From the NCBI GenBank assembly GCA_031291175.1, contig JARLJO010000042.1:1-64000 (forward strand): a stretch of 64,000 nt of DNA. The letters are read 5' to 3'. How positions within the stretch are numbered: position 1 is the stretch's first letter; each line of letters starts with the position of its first letter. The notes beneath the pieces are model-generated. The model had not been told where the DNA came from. It ran no database searches and was given only the letters and a program-made list of their open reading frames with translations. Of this stretch, positions 18,526 through 27,220 are shown in pieces. This stretch comes from Gammaproteobacteria bacterium (lineage in GTDB: Bacteria > Pseudomonadota > Gammaproteobacteria > DSM-16500). The position numbers and the translations under genes are program-made.

Positions 18526-18843
18526 TTACTTACCAGCGCTAATGCCAGTAATCTTCACTTCGGTGTAATATTGTCTGTGCCCCATTTGTTTTTGATGGTG
18601 CTTACGACGGCGGAATTTGATGATGTGAATCTTGTCACGACGGCCTTGGCCAATAACGGAAGCCTCTACTGTGCTGCCGGTTAAGAATGGAGCGCCGACC
18701 TTGATATCGTCCCCATTGGCAATCATTAACACCTGGTCAAAGTTCAGGGTTGCACCCACTTCGAGTTCCAGCTTTTCTAACTTTAATGTTTGACCTTCTT
18801 TTACGCGGTATTGCTTGCCACCGCTTTTGATTACTGCGTACAT
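18526..18843 (-). CDS. rplU: Large ribosomal subunit protein bL21
   Basis: 50S protein binding 23S r[21 protein letters not shown] is the family N-terminus, and the C-terminal basic region [21 protein letters not shown] is also typical. The 105-residue length is normal. It heads the rplU-rpmA-obgE unit and is divergent from ispB, as in E. coli; the shared upstream region 18844-19048 should hold both promoters. Confidence 0.97.
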   Translation of the reverse strand: MYAVIKSGGKQYRVKEGQTLKLEKLELEVGATLNFDQVLMIANGDDIKVGAPFLTGSTVEASVIGQGRRDKIHIIKFRRRKHHQKQMGHRQYYTEVKITGISAGK

Positions 18844-19048
18844 GTTTATACCTCACGACTATTTTTATATACTGTTCTAGGACCTACAAGGAGACGCATT
18901 ATAGAGATTCTTACCCCTTGGCGCAAGAACCTAATCAAGAATTTATCAGATAAAAAGCACATCAAAGACGACAACCGCTTGACAGATAACCGGCCTGCCG
19001 AATAGCATTCAAGCCTTTAGATACAATACTTTAAGGGAATCGCACCCC

Positions 19049-20017
19049 ATGCCACTAGATTCTATACGCTCCCTAGTGCAAGCTGACCTGGAAGCAACTG
19101 ATCACTTCATCTCGACTGAGCTTAATTCTCATATACCATTGATTAATCAAATGGTTCAATACATTTTAAGCTGCGGTGGCAAGCGCATCCGTCCACTTTT
19201 AGTACTGCTTAGCGCGCGCGCTTTTGGCCATGCCGACAAGCAACACGTGACGCTGGCTGCTGCGATTGAGCTGATTCATACAGCGACTTTGCTGCATGAT
19301 GATGTGGTCGATAGCTCCACTTTGCGTCGAGGGCATGAGACGGCACATACCATCTGGGGTAATGAGGCGAGCGTATTAGTCGGGGATTTCTTGTATTCGC
19401 GGGCTTTCCAGCTCATCGTGCAATTGCAAAATTTACCCGTCATGAACATTTTTTCCAGCGCCACGAATTTAATAGCAGAAGGCGAAGTGTTGCAGTTGGT
19501 CAATTGCAACGATCCAGACACCACGGAAAGCGCCTATTACGATGTCATTCAACGCAAGACCGGCAAATTATTTGAAGTCAGCTCGCAATTGGGACCAACC
19601 ATCTCGGCTTGTTCGGCAGCGGAATACGATGCCATGCAAAAATATGGCATGCATCTTGGGATTGCTTATCAATTAATTGATGATGCGCTGGATTATAATT
19701 CTTCCGCAGAAGAGATGGGCAAGAACGTGGGGAATGATTTAGCCGAAGGCAAACCCACCCTGCCACTCATTTACGCATTACGTCACGGCACACCGGCTGA
19801 AGCTCAATTGATTCGTCATGCCATTGAACATGGATCTTGTGAACAGCTTGATTCTATTATAGGAATTATTGAATCGACGGGTGCGATCGAGTACACTGCC
19901 AATGCAGCAAAACAACATGCGCGCGATGCCAATGCAGCACTTAAACTGATCCCCGAATCACCTTATCGTAAAGCGCTGCATGATCTGGCTGAGTTTGTTG
20001 TAGACAGAAGTTACTAG
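19049..20017 (+). CDS. ispB: Octaprenyl-diphosphate synthase-type polyprenyl synthetase
   Basis: Builds the long isoprenoid side chain of ubiquinone from farnesyl and isopentenyl diphosphate. The first aspartate-rich motif is LLHDDVVD near residue 88 and the second is YQLIDDALDY near residue 211; GGKRIRPLLV precedes them. Length (322) fits IspB rather than IspA. The product chain length cannot be read directly, so octaprenyl is by analogy. It is divergent from rplU and followed directly by tRNA-Pro. Confidence 0.93.
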   Translation: MPLDSIRSLVQADLEATDHFISTELNSHIPLINQMVQYILSCGGKRIRPLLVLLSARAFGHADKQHVTLAAAIELIHTATLLHDDVVDSSTLRRGHETAHTIWGNEASVLVGDFLYSRAFQLIVQLQNLPVMNIFSSATNLIAEGEVLQLVNCNDPDTTESAYYDVIQRKTGKLFEVSSQLGPTISACSAAEYDAMQKYGMHLGIAYQLIDDALDYNSSAEEMGKNVGNDLAEGKPTLPLIYALRHGTPAEAQLIRHAIEHGSCEQLDSIIGIIESTGAIEYTANAAKQHARDANAALKLIPESPYRKALHDLAEFVVDRSY

Positions 20018-20024
20018 TTTTAAA

Positions 20025-20101
20025 CGGGGTGTAGCTCAGCCTGGTAGAGCACTGCCTTCGGGAGGCAGGGGCCGCAAGTTCAATTCTTGTCACCCCGACC
20101 A
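20025..20101 (+). tRNA. tRNA-Pro (anticodon CGG)
   Basis: A complete cloverleaf of 77 bases. The acceptor CGGGGTG pairs with CACCCCG, followed by discriminator A and an encoded CCA. The D arm contains GCTCAGCCTGGTAGAGC, the anticodon stem-loop is CTGCC-TTCGGGA-GGCAG with anticodon CGG, and the T arm has GTTCAATTC. It reads CCG proline codons. It follows ispB by seven bases and marks the left edge of the AT-rich accessory region, a classic integration site. Confidence 0.97.
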
Positions 20102-20239
20102 GTATAATCTATAGATTATGATGCGACCCTTGAACTTGCGCTGCCAGCTGGAGTGCACATGGAGTGCAAGATGAATGCATAATGATGAATAATCATGAGC
20201 ACTAATGAACAAATTGATAACTACAGAGTGAATTAACAG

Positions 20240-20445
20240 TTAATAGAAATTACGCAATACTCGATGCTCTTTCAGCCAAGCATCTAAATCAGCCTTAAGA
20301 TATCGCACAGAGCGGCCTATCTTAATAAATACTGGGCCCGGGGTTCCTCCATCTCGATATCCGTTCATACGATCCTGGCCCAAAAAGCTTCTACTCATCC
20401 CAATATAAAGCGCGGCTTCTTTCTCAGTAAAAAATCGCTATTCAT
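20240..20445 (-). pseudogene. AlpA-type excisionase/regulator, frameshifted
   Basis: Small helix-turn-helix protein of the AlpA/Xis kind that controls excision of integrated elements. From the ATG at 20445, with AGGA six bases upstream, the frame reads MNSDFL and then breaks. One base further on, the family sequence continues: FTEKEAALYIGMSRS, then YRDGGTPGPVFIKIGRSVRYL, ADLDAWLKEHRV, ending at 20240. Adding one T to the run of six (A run 20429-20434 on the + strand) restores an intact 68-residue protein. So this is a one-base deletion or a sequencing error. It lies 140 bases from the tRNA-Pro end and no integrase is seen. Confidence 0.8.
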
Positions 20446-20468
20446 TGTTTTTCCTAATTAAGATAAAT

Positions 20469-20726
20469 TTATCGACCTAAATAATTCTTATGTGCTGCAG
20501 CACATAATTCGTATGCCAGAGCTAATATTGAAATGATGCGGGCAGCTATTGAAAAATCCAGCACAGCTCCCACACCAAAACTACCGGCGTGAAAGGAAAA
20601 TAAGTCGCTGCTGAAATGGCTGCAGTCGTTATAACTGGAGGCATCTATGTGTTTTCTTACAAGAGCTCCACCTCTATTAACAGGGTTAGCCAGACTCGTG
20701 CGGAATTGCAGCATAAATAGATACAA
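20469..20726 (-). CDS. possible Ash/Icd-like phage-satellite protein
   Basis: An 85-residue frame directly upstream of the AlpA gene (23-base gap, same strand). It contains SLANPVNRGGALVRKH, which recalls the 'SNPV.R' motif of the small Ash/Icd-like proteins found in P4-type satellites and integrated elements, followed by a hydrophobic helix (AVLDFSIAARIISILALAYEL). Homology is weak and based on a short motif. Its position beside AlpA and a tRNA is the best support. Otherwise it is a plausible but unassigned element gene. Confidence 0.4.
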   Translation of the reverse strand: MYLFMLQFRTSLANPVNRGGALVRKHIDASSYNDCSHFSSDLFSFHAGSFGVGAVLDFSIAARIISILALAYELCAAAHKNYLGR

Positions 20727-20883
20727 AAATGCGCCTAAAATTCATAAAATTAATAACGCAATGGACTTTAACTGGCTTATAGTGCAAGTTTTGACTTATC
20801 TTAAGTTTAAATTTTTGGTAGAATTTGAATCCATTAAAACGATCGCTTTAGTGAACTGCGAATCAAAGGATTTGATATTTAAT

Positions 20884-21924
20884 ATGCCATTATTTATTCG
20901 CTCAATAACACCGCTTTCTCAAACTGAAATTCTTGAGAATTTAAAAGAGTTACGTTCTCATGCAGTAACGCCTTATTCTGATTATCATGTTGCCTCTATT
21001 GCAGAAATTAAGTTACAAGAAAATTTATTTTTTTATACTTCAGGTGTGAACGTTGAAAACGATGAGCATAACCGCCTCAGTATACATAGCGAACAAAATG
21101 CTATAGCAAGTGCTATTACTTTATTAGGTGGAGATACAAAATTTTCAAAAATATGGATTATGGCAGCTCCTGCAAATGCTACACCTGATGAAGCACAAAA
21201 AGCTGGTAAATCATGTGGCCATTGTCGGCAGATTATGATGAGCTTAGCAAAACTTGGTACTGAGATTTATGTGGTAACGTTAGATGGTAAATTTTCATCA
21301 CCTGACAGCTTTGAAAAACAATTTTTACCTGACGGCTTTAGTGAACGAGATTTAAATTTATCATCTTCAAGCTCAAGTTCGAGTTCGAGCTCCAGTCTTA
21401 GTTCGAGCACAACGTTTTTTAATTCTCCCAAATTTCAAGCCTGGAACATTATCAACGAAACACAAAGTTTAACAACCGATGAAATAGCAAAATATCTTAA
21501 AGTATTATCTCCACATATTATTAGTAAAAAATTCCAAACTTCTTCTATCACAGCTTGCATCATGAAATGTAACAACGGTCGTTATGCTGCTGGTGTTTTA
21601 TTGCAAGATATTGCATTTCTTACAACAGACGCAATTTTTGCAGCTATAGGTAATGCAATTACACAGTTTAGTAATAAAAAATTACGTTTTGATGAGATTC
21701 ATTTGGCTAGCGATAATTTGCATCCTGCACAACTTACTTTTGCTGAAATAGAAGTATTGAGTCGTCATTATGCTCATAAACAAACGGTTGTACATTTTTA
21801 CACATCGGATAAACATGCTTCGTACACTTTTGTTGAATGTAAGAAGGCACGTAATGAAGAAATAGATAAAAGATTAGAAGATAACTGCGAACTCAAAGTT
21901 GACTCGCAGAAGTGTTATAGTTAA
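20884..21924 (+). CDS. two-domain cytidine deaminase with serine-rich linker
   Basis: Zinc-dependent deamination of a cytidine-type nucleoside is expected. The N-terminal domain has the catalytic motif SIHSEQNAIASA (H-x-E) and the zinc pair SCGHCRQ, as in E. coli-type Cdd (HAEQ...PCGHCRQ). The C-terminal domain (about residues 185-330) keeps the fold but lacks the zinc motif, also as in E. coli Cdd. Between them lies a linker with a run of 13 serines around 21361-21400. The frame is open from 20647, but homology begins only after MPLFIRSITPLSQTEIL, so 20884 is used; AAGGA lies 13 bases upstream. It sits just inside the island and is AT-rich. Confidence 0.8.
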   Translation: MPLFIRSITPLSQTEILENLKELRSHAVTPYSDYHVASIAEIKLQENLFFYTSGVNVENDEHNRLSIHSEQNAIASAITLLGGDTKFSKIWIMAAPANATPDEAQKAGKSCGHCRQIMMSLAKLGTEIYVVTLDGKFSSPDSFEKQFLPDGFSERDLNLSSSSSSSSSSSSLSSSTTFFNSPKFQAWNIINETQSLTTDEIAKYLKVLSPHIISKKFQTSSITACIMKCNNGRYAAGVLLQDIAFLTTDAIFAAIGNAITQFSNKKLRFDEIHLASDNLHPAQLTFAEIEVLSRHYAHKQTVVHFYTSDKHASYTFVECKKARNEEIDKRLEDNCELKVDSQKCYS

Positions 21925-22055
21925 TTGGTGAAGTAGCGTAACTCAGATTCGGCATTTTGGGGGTTCTTGCTTCTCGCCACCTCACTATAACTGCATTTAA
22001 GCTCAAAACGCTGCCTTAACACTTCACTAATTTTACGCATAGATAGCCTGTCCAT
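21921..22055 (-). pseudogene. truncated IS21 transposase (istA')
   Basis: 44 codons from the ATG at 22055. MDRLSMRKISEVLRQRFELK followed by SYSEVARS is the helix-turn-helix N-terminus of IstA transposases. After that the sequence departs from the family and stops at 21921, immediately before the deaminase stop. All of the catalytic region is missing, so it cannot transpose. Confidence 0.8.
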
Positions 22056-22217
22056 TGATAACCCCCTCGTTTTAATTTAGAGGGGTATGTTACCCAAAAA
22101 TTGATCAAATAGGGGCTTGGCTAAGCGTTCGGTTAGCCCGGAATGAGTGTTCGGGCAGTCCGGAATCAGTGTTCGAGTAACTCCGGAATGGGCGTTCGAA
22201 TGAGGCCGGAATACACA
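21921..22217 (-). mobile_element. IS21-family remnant (end repeats plus istA start)
   Basis: Only one end of an IS21-type element is left. The outer part has four copies of CCGGAAT at 22138, 22160, 22183 and 22206, spaced 22-23 bases, alternating with GTTCG blocks; such multiple terminal repeats are characteristic of IS21. The end itself reads TGTGTATTCCGG on the minus strand (22217 inwards). It is followed inward by the beginning of istA. The rest of istA, istB and the other end are absent. Confidence 0.8.
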
Positions 22218-22750
22218 ATTAAGCGCCGAACTTTGCACATCCCTTGCTCAATTATTAATATTATTCTTGATTATTGCCTTTATCATGGATATATTACGCC
22301 CGCGGTAGATGGACAGAAATCGGATAGAAAGTGCGGCCAAATAAACTTCGCGACAATTTAATCTCCTTACGGAAGAAAAAACATTAGCGCAATTCAAATA
22401 TCACGCGCAACAAATCCTCCATTAAGCAGTATAAAAAATCAGAAATGCCAGCAATCCAAATTATTGCAACATTGTTACCTTTTGCACGCCACTTTCACAT
22501 TGAAGCAGAGGAATTAATTTTACAACATCATCAAGGAAAACCAAAAATAAGTTTTCAAAACTAATCCCTAGCATTGAATGGGAAAAATATATGTTTACTC
22601 AGATAAGTCGTTAAAAACCCCCTTCCTTGGCGAAGGTAAAAAAGTTTTGGCATAAATCTCTCAAGATAGAAAAATTATTTTATCGAACCAATAATCCTAA
22701 TGGATCGAGAAAAAATTATTGTTCGTTATTAACAAGCTAAAGGTTAACTC
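22218..22750. other. 533-base AT-rich gap with coding relics
   Basis: No convincing gene. A 39-codon frame at 22445-22564 on the + strand (containing TLLPFARHFHIEAEELILQ) has no start signal and may be the relic of a larger gene. A short stem (CCTT...GAAGG) lies near 22613-22630. Any promoter for the downstream five-gene cassette should be in the last 150 bases, but no strong -35/-10 pair stands out. Confidence 0.4.
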
Positions 22751-23985
22751 ATGAAAAATTTTATTTTATTACTAGGCGCCAATCAATTTCAAAGAGAAAG
22801 AGCATTAATAGGGGCGGAAAGAGCATTTAAAGGAAGGGTTGTCACAACGTCAGCTTTAGCTCCTTTTCATATGAAACGAATCCAGATCAACTCTTAATTG
22901 ATGTCATGAAGTTTTGCTCTAAATCTAAAATGATCCCTGCCGCTGTTATTCCATTAAATGATTTTGTCCTGAATGCCGGCTTAAAAATTGCTGAACATTT
23001 TGACTTACCTTATAACTCAAATAAAACGATCACACTTTGCCGCACCAAAGATTTAATGAAAGAAGTATTAGAGTCAAAAAATATCCCTGTTGTGAAAAGT
23101 CATCGCTTTTCAACAATTGAAGAAGCAAAAAAATTGGCTAACAACATAGGCTTCCCTCTTGTCATTAAACCACTTAATTTTGGCGGTAGCGGTGGCGTTA
23201 TTAAAGTTGAAAACAATGCAGAGCTGGAAAAAAATATCACTTTAACCCAAACTCACTTAAAAATGTTTGCTGAAAAATATGATTCAGATGCTGATCAAAT
23301 GCTCATGGAGCCATACATTCAAATTAAACGCGAAATATCAGCTGAAGTTATTAATACACCCACATTTCGACATGTAATAAGCATTACGGATAAATTTCTA
23401 AGCCAAGAACCTTACTTCTCTGAGACTGGTCATATAGTTCCATCTTTGCTTTATAGGGACAAATGCCTTTCAGCTAAAATTACAGAAATGGCATTAAAGG
23501 CATGCGAAGCATTGAATATTAATTATGGAATGGCTCATGTAGAAATGAAAATTGGGCCAGATGGAGAAATAATCGTCATTGAAGTGGGTGCACGAACTGC
23601 GGGGGACGGTATAATGGACCTTTATGAAAAATCTACTCATGTAAACATCTATGAATTACATTGCAAAGCATTCCTCAATCAGCTAACTGAAAACGAATTA
23701 CCAAAAGAATTTTTCAATACATCAGCTATAGGATATTTACATCCCGAGAAAGGCTTAATAAAAAAAATTAATTTAGAATCACTGACAGACACCGACTTAA
23801 CTCATGTAGATTTAGTCGCTATACGAACACAAGTCGGCCAAAAGATAGAATCACCTAAAGATTGGTCAACACGCTATGGATTTGTTGAATATACTTTATC
23901 AGATCTTCTATACGACCATGATTTTGATTTAATTAAAACAACCAATACTATTGCTAAAAAAGTATTCTCAATTGGAACAGAATAA
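22751..23985 (+). pseudogene. ATP-grasp ligase, interrupted by a one-base frameshift
   Basis: ATP-grasp enzymes join a carboxylate to an amine or thiol through an acyl-phosphate. Reading from ATG 22751 (AAAGG seven bases upstream) gives MKNFILLLGANQFQRERALI, a nucleotide-fold start, to about codon 39. A missing T in the run at 22864-22867 then shifts the frame, and the protein continues YETNPDQLLIDVMKF into the long frame at 22906. That part has the ATP-grasp core: FPLVIKPLNFGGSGGVIKV, MEPYIQIKREISAEVI, and AHVEMKIGPDGEIIVIEVGARTAGDG with the metal-binding E...N/E-type segment. Full length would be 411 residues. A shorter product from 22906 would lack the N-terminal domain. First gene of the cassette. 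Confidence 0.85.
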
Positions 23986-25166
23986 TGAAAATACAGCTCA
24001 CATCTTATCTTTCATCTGTGTTTTTTTTCAAAATAGCGGTGGGGGCCATTCTTCTGGCAATTGGCTGGGATTCCATGGAAATTTCAGGGAATGGTTTGTT
24101 AAATATAACAATTATTATGGCTCTCAGTTTCTTTCCCGCAACCTTTGCTAGACCTATATTTCAACGGTTTAGCGCAATCCCAATTCCAAAATTATTAGCA
24201 TTGTGTTTATGTATTAGTGGAAGCTTAATCATGATTGAGTACAGGTTGATGGATATAAATAGAGGAGCAGCCTTTACAACCCATTTCATTTTATGGATAT
24301 TTATATTTATTATCGAAGTAGCATGCGAAAAATGGTATGTAACACTTTCTCAAGGATTTGACCTAGATAAAATACGCAAACTTAGCGGTCTTTCAACCAG
24401 CGTAGCACAACTAGGAATAGTTATCGGCCCTCTTACCGTTATGCTAGCAAAAGAATATAGTCAAGCTTTGCCATACTGGATTATTGCCTTAAGTTTCATT
24501 ATTTCAATGTTATTTTCTCTATCAGCGGTATTTCTTTCTAATGCCTCATTAATAGCTTCAAACAAACCTAATCGCAAGGTCAATGTAAAATTAAATGATA
24601 AAAAATTACTTTACGTATTAGGATTTGCTTTAATTTGGCCAACTCTAACCGTATTTAACTTATCAATTCCCGTATTAGCAAAAACTCAATATAACTCCAT
24701 CAATGTAGCTGGAACACTCGAAATTCTAATCGCAATAGCAACAGTTATCGCAGGCTTTGCACATCCTTATATTACTCGCTCGACCGTTTTTCTAAAACGC
24801 ACTTCAATAGTATTCATAATATTATTTATCTCTGCATTATCAGCTTATTTGTACAATAGTAACTTAATTATTATATCGCTCGGAGTATTTTTATTAGGAA
24901 TGAGTTTTGGTTATCTTAGAATTGAACTAAGAGCCCAGCTTTCAAGAAGATTTGAACCCAAAGTCGCAGGTGAAATAGTGGCTTCCGCTAATGGCTGGAG
25001 CGGATTAATTGTAATAATCTACGCTGTATTCTTTTATATTTGCACACAGATTCAAACTGCAAATGGTCTTACAGTTAGCTTTCCTATTAGTTTTGTTGTT
25101 TGCGCAGCACTATTTGTTTACATATTAAATCATGAAAATAAAAATGAGGCGCTTTATGGAAATTAA
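23985..25166 (+). CDS. MFS-type transporter
   Basis: A 393-residue inner-membrane protein with about 12 hydrophobic segments in two groups of six, separated by a basic loop near residue 195 (SNKPNRKVNVKLNDKK). The general pattern is that of major facilitator superfamily exporters; substrate not determinable. Its ATG overlaps the ATP-grasp stop by one base (TAATG), so it is translationally coupled. An exporter for the ATP-grasp product is the natural inference. It is more AT-rich than the core genes of the window. Confidence 0.75.
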   Translation: MKIQLTSYLSSVFFFKIAVGAILLAIGWDSMEISGNGLLNITIIMALSFFPATFARPIFQRFSAIPIPKLLALCLCISGSLIMIEYRLMDINRGAAFTTHFILWIFIFIIEVACEKWYVTLSQGFDLDKIRKLSGLSTSVAQLGIVIGPLTVMLAKEYSQALPYWIIALSFIISMLFSLSAVFLSNASLIASNKPNRKVNVKLNDKKLLYVLGFALIWPTLTVFNLSIPVLAKTQYNSINVAGTLEILIAIATVIAGFAHPYITRSTVFLKRTSIVFIILFISALSAYLYNSNLIIISLGVFLLGMSFGYLRIELRAQLSRRFEPKVAGEIVASANGWSGLIVIIYAVFFYICTQIQTANGLTVSFPISFVVCAALFVYILNHENKNEALYGN

Positions 25167-26175
25167 TCAATACAAATCATCTATTGTCAAATTAGATCAA
25201 TTTAAACTATCAGATAAGTTAGTATTTAATGATGCTGTTGCAAGTTACACTCTCTATGGCGACTTAAAGAATGGTAAAAAAATAGCTCTATTTTTTCATG
25301 GTTTTTCTAGTGATTCTGAGATGCATATTTGGTGGAAAAAATTTCCTCTCCAAAAAGTTATCGAAAATTACAATATCTTATGCATTAATTCGTTAGGATC
25401 ATGTCATGGCTCTTTAGGCCCCGAAACAATTAACCCGGATACAAAACTGCCTTATTCAACTAATTTTCCGGACATCAGCATTTCAGATACTGTTAATTTC
25501 ATCGTATTAACTTTAAAGAAAATGAATATTGAAAAAATCGATTTGGCTTTTGGTTGTTCTATGGGCGGAATGCAAGTATTGGATATGTTCATTCGCTTTC
25601 CTTCGATTGCTGATAAATACATATCGGTATGCGCTTCGCCACTTCCTCACTTAACAAAATTAATGAATGCGGCTCAGTCAAATATTTTAGAAGATGGAAT
25701 AAATAAAAATCTTTCTATAAATGACCTGAAAGCACGCATGGGGCTAGCAAGATTTTTTTTCCGTATTTCATGCACAACCGAAAATGCACTATCCATTTTA
25801 CACAACGATCAAACCAAAAATAATCCAGACAAAAAAGATTTTTTAGAAAAATATTTTATTGCCGATAGTCTCAATTATGAAACCTGCTTCTCGCCATTTT
25901 CATATAAGCTGTATATGAAAATGCTCACGAATTTTGAATTGAAAATACCTGATGAAATAGATAGTAATGTTTATGAAAATAAAGAGCTTTTATTAGTTAG
26001 CATAAACGATGACCAATTTACACCACCCGAAAGCATTGAAAATGTTTATAACTTCCTTAGGAAGGAAAAAATAAATGTAAGAAAAAATCAATTTAACACA
26101 AATTATGGGCATGAAGCATGGATATTAGACGGAGAAAGATTTTATGAATTTATTGAAGATGAGCTTATTGCTTAG
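25156..26175 (+). CDS. MetX-like alpha/beta-hydrolase-fold acyltransferase
   Basis: A 339-residue protein with the homoserine O-acetyltransferase (MetX) layout. FFHGFSSDSEMHIWW forms the oxyanion region, NSLGSCHGSLGPETINP matches the MetX 'N.lG.c.GstGP' stretch, and the nucleophile elbow is FGCSMGGMQVLDM. The C-terminal acid and base lie in LLLVSINDDQFTPPE and NYGHEAWILD. The start at 25156 is chosen for the GAGG six bases upstream; an ATG at 25132 is possible. It overlaps the end of the transporter gene. No other methionine gene is near, so acyl transfer to or from the cassette's own small molecule is more likely than methionine synthesis. Confidence 0.75.
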   Translation: MEINQYKSSIVKLDQFKLSDKLVFNDAVASYTLYGDLKNGKKIALFFHGFSSDSEMHIWWKKFPLQKVIENYNILCINSLGSCHGSLGPETINPDTKLPYSTNFPDISISDTVNFIVLTLKKMNIEKIDLAFGCSMGGMQVLDMFIRFPSIADKYISVCASPLPHLTKLMNAAQSNILEDGINKNLSINDLKARMGLARFFFRISCTTENALSILHNDQTKNNPDKKDFLEKYFIADSLNYETCFSPFSYKLYMKMLTNFELKIPDEIDSNVYENKELLLVSINDDQFTPPESIENVYNFLRKEKINVRKNQFNTNYGHEAWILDGERFYEFIEDELIA

Positions 26176-27220
26176 TGTCGCTTTGTTAAGCCAGGAATGC
26201 TTGGCTCATATTTGTGTCAACACCAGCTCGAATTATAAAATGTTTGGATCTGTTCTCAGATCCGGAGCACTTGCTCGTGGTCACGAGCTAGCATTTCAAG
26301 ATAGTCATTTTTTAGATCACAGGCAATTTGCCGCTGAAACCGATGCGGACTTAGCAAAACAAATAGAAAACATGTCTTCTGGCTCCTGCTCAATAATCCT
26401 AGGACTTTTCACAAGCCGAGAATGCTTGATTGCTGGCCCAATATTTAAAAAAAATAAATTAATTGGCATATCATCTAGTTGTGGGCATAACAACATTAAG
26501 GAATTTTCCCCTTTTCTTTATACAATAATTCCACCTGTTAGTGAGTTTTCAGATAAAATTTCAAAATATCTTGGTGAAAAAAATGATACTGGTGAAATTT
26601 TTGTTTTATACCAACCAACTGATGTTTATAGCGCAACGAGTTTTAATTTGTTTAAATCAAAATATAAAAAAGCATTCGTCGAAGTTCCGATCGAATCTGA
26701 CGGTCAATTTGACGTTAATAAGTTTTCTAAAAATAAAAACGGCATGATTACACTAGTATTTTTTACCTACCCATTACCTTCGGCCAAAATCTTAGTGACA
26801 TTATCAGATAATCACATAATATCAAAAAATTCTACTATATTAGGCGCATCATGCTGGACATTCGACGTTTCTGTATTTCGCCCTATTAGGTCTATTTTAG
26901 AAAAAGCTCGTGATGTTCTAGCTACAGATGTCCTGGATTGGAATCAGGTTAAAAATTCAAAATTTGTAGCAGACTTCAATAAAAAATATAATCGCGACCC
27001 GTTAACAATTGAAATTTTAACATATGACGTGACTCTGTTATCGATTAATTGTTATAAAAAATCACTGATAAAATCAGAATATAATATCAACCTCTTTCAA
27101 AATTGCATGATAAACACACAACATAAAGGTGTAGCAGGATCATATTCATTTAATGTCGGCTCTCCTTTTGCTAAACGACCACTTTATCTAACCCATTTCC
27201 TTGATAGAATGCAAAAATGA
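26144..27220 (+). CDS. periplasmic ligand-binding protein, type 1 fold
   Basis: A 358-residue exported protein. The N-terminus MNLLKMSLLLSVALLSQECLA is a signal peptide, and GGAGA lies eight bases before the ATG. The body has alternating strands and helices of a two-lobed binding protein of the branched-chain amino acid / ANF-receptor kind: SIILGLFTSRECLIAGPIF, KLIGISSSCGHNN, EIFVLYQPTDVYSATSFN, GMITLVFFTYPLPSAKIL. It overlaps the MetX-like gene by 32 bases and the kinase gene by four (ATGA). No ABC permease or ATPase is present, so it more likely serves as receptor for the adjacent kinase than for uptake, in the manner of LuxP with LuxQ. Confidence 0.75.
   Translation: MNLLKMSLLLSVALLSQECLAHICVNTSSNYKMFGSVLRSGALARGHELAFQDSHFLDHRQFAAETDADLAKQIENMSSGSCSIILGLFTSRECLIAGPIFKKNKLIGISSSCGHNNIKEFSPFLYTIIPPVSEFSDKISKYLGEKNDTGEIFVLYQPTDVYSATSFNLFKSKYKKAFVEVPIESDGQFDVNKFSKNKNGMITLVFFTYPLPSAKILVTLSDNHIISKNSTILGASCWTFDVSVFRPIRSILEKARDVLATDVLDWNQVKNSKFVADFNKKYNRDPLTIEILTYDVTLLSINCYKKSLIKSEYNINLFQNCMINTQHKGVAGSYSFNVGSPFAKRPLYLTHFLDRMQK

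Noticed and set aside
20647-20883. N-terminal 79 codons of the open frame before the deaminase
   Set aside because: They overlap the Ash-like ORF on the other strand and have no deaminase similarity; a promoter-like TTGACT at 20791 lies inside.
22138-22212. Four CCGGAAT repeats spaced 22-23 bases, considered as a CRISPR or iteron array
   Set aside because: The repeats are short, do not have unique spacers of CRISPR size, and sit at the end of an istA start, so IS21 terminal repeats explain them.
22143-22361. 72-residue + strand frame over the IS21 end
   Set aside because: Half of it is the repeated IS21 terminal sequence and it has no ribosome binding site.
25156-26175. Plain methionine-pathway MetX
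   Set aside because: The motif pattern fits MetX, but it is embedded by overlap in a transport and signalling cassette with no methionine genes nearby; kept as MetX-like only.
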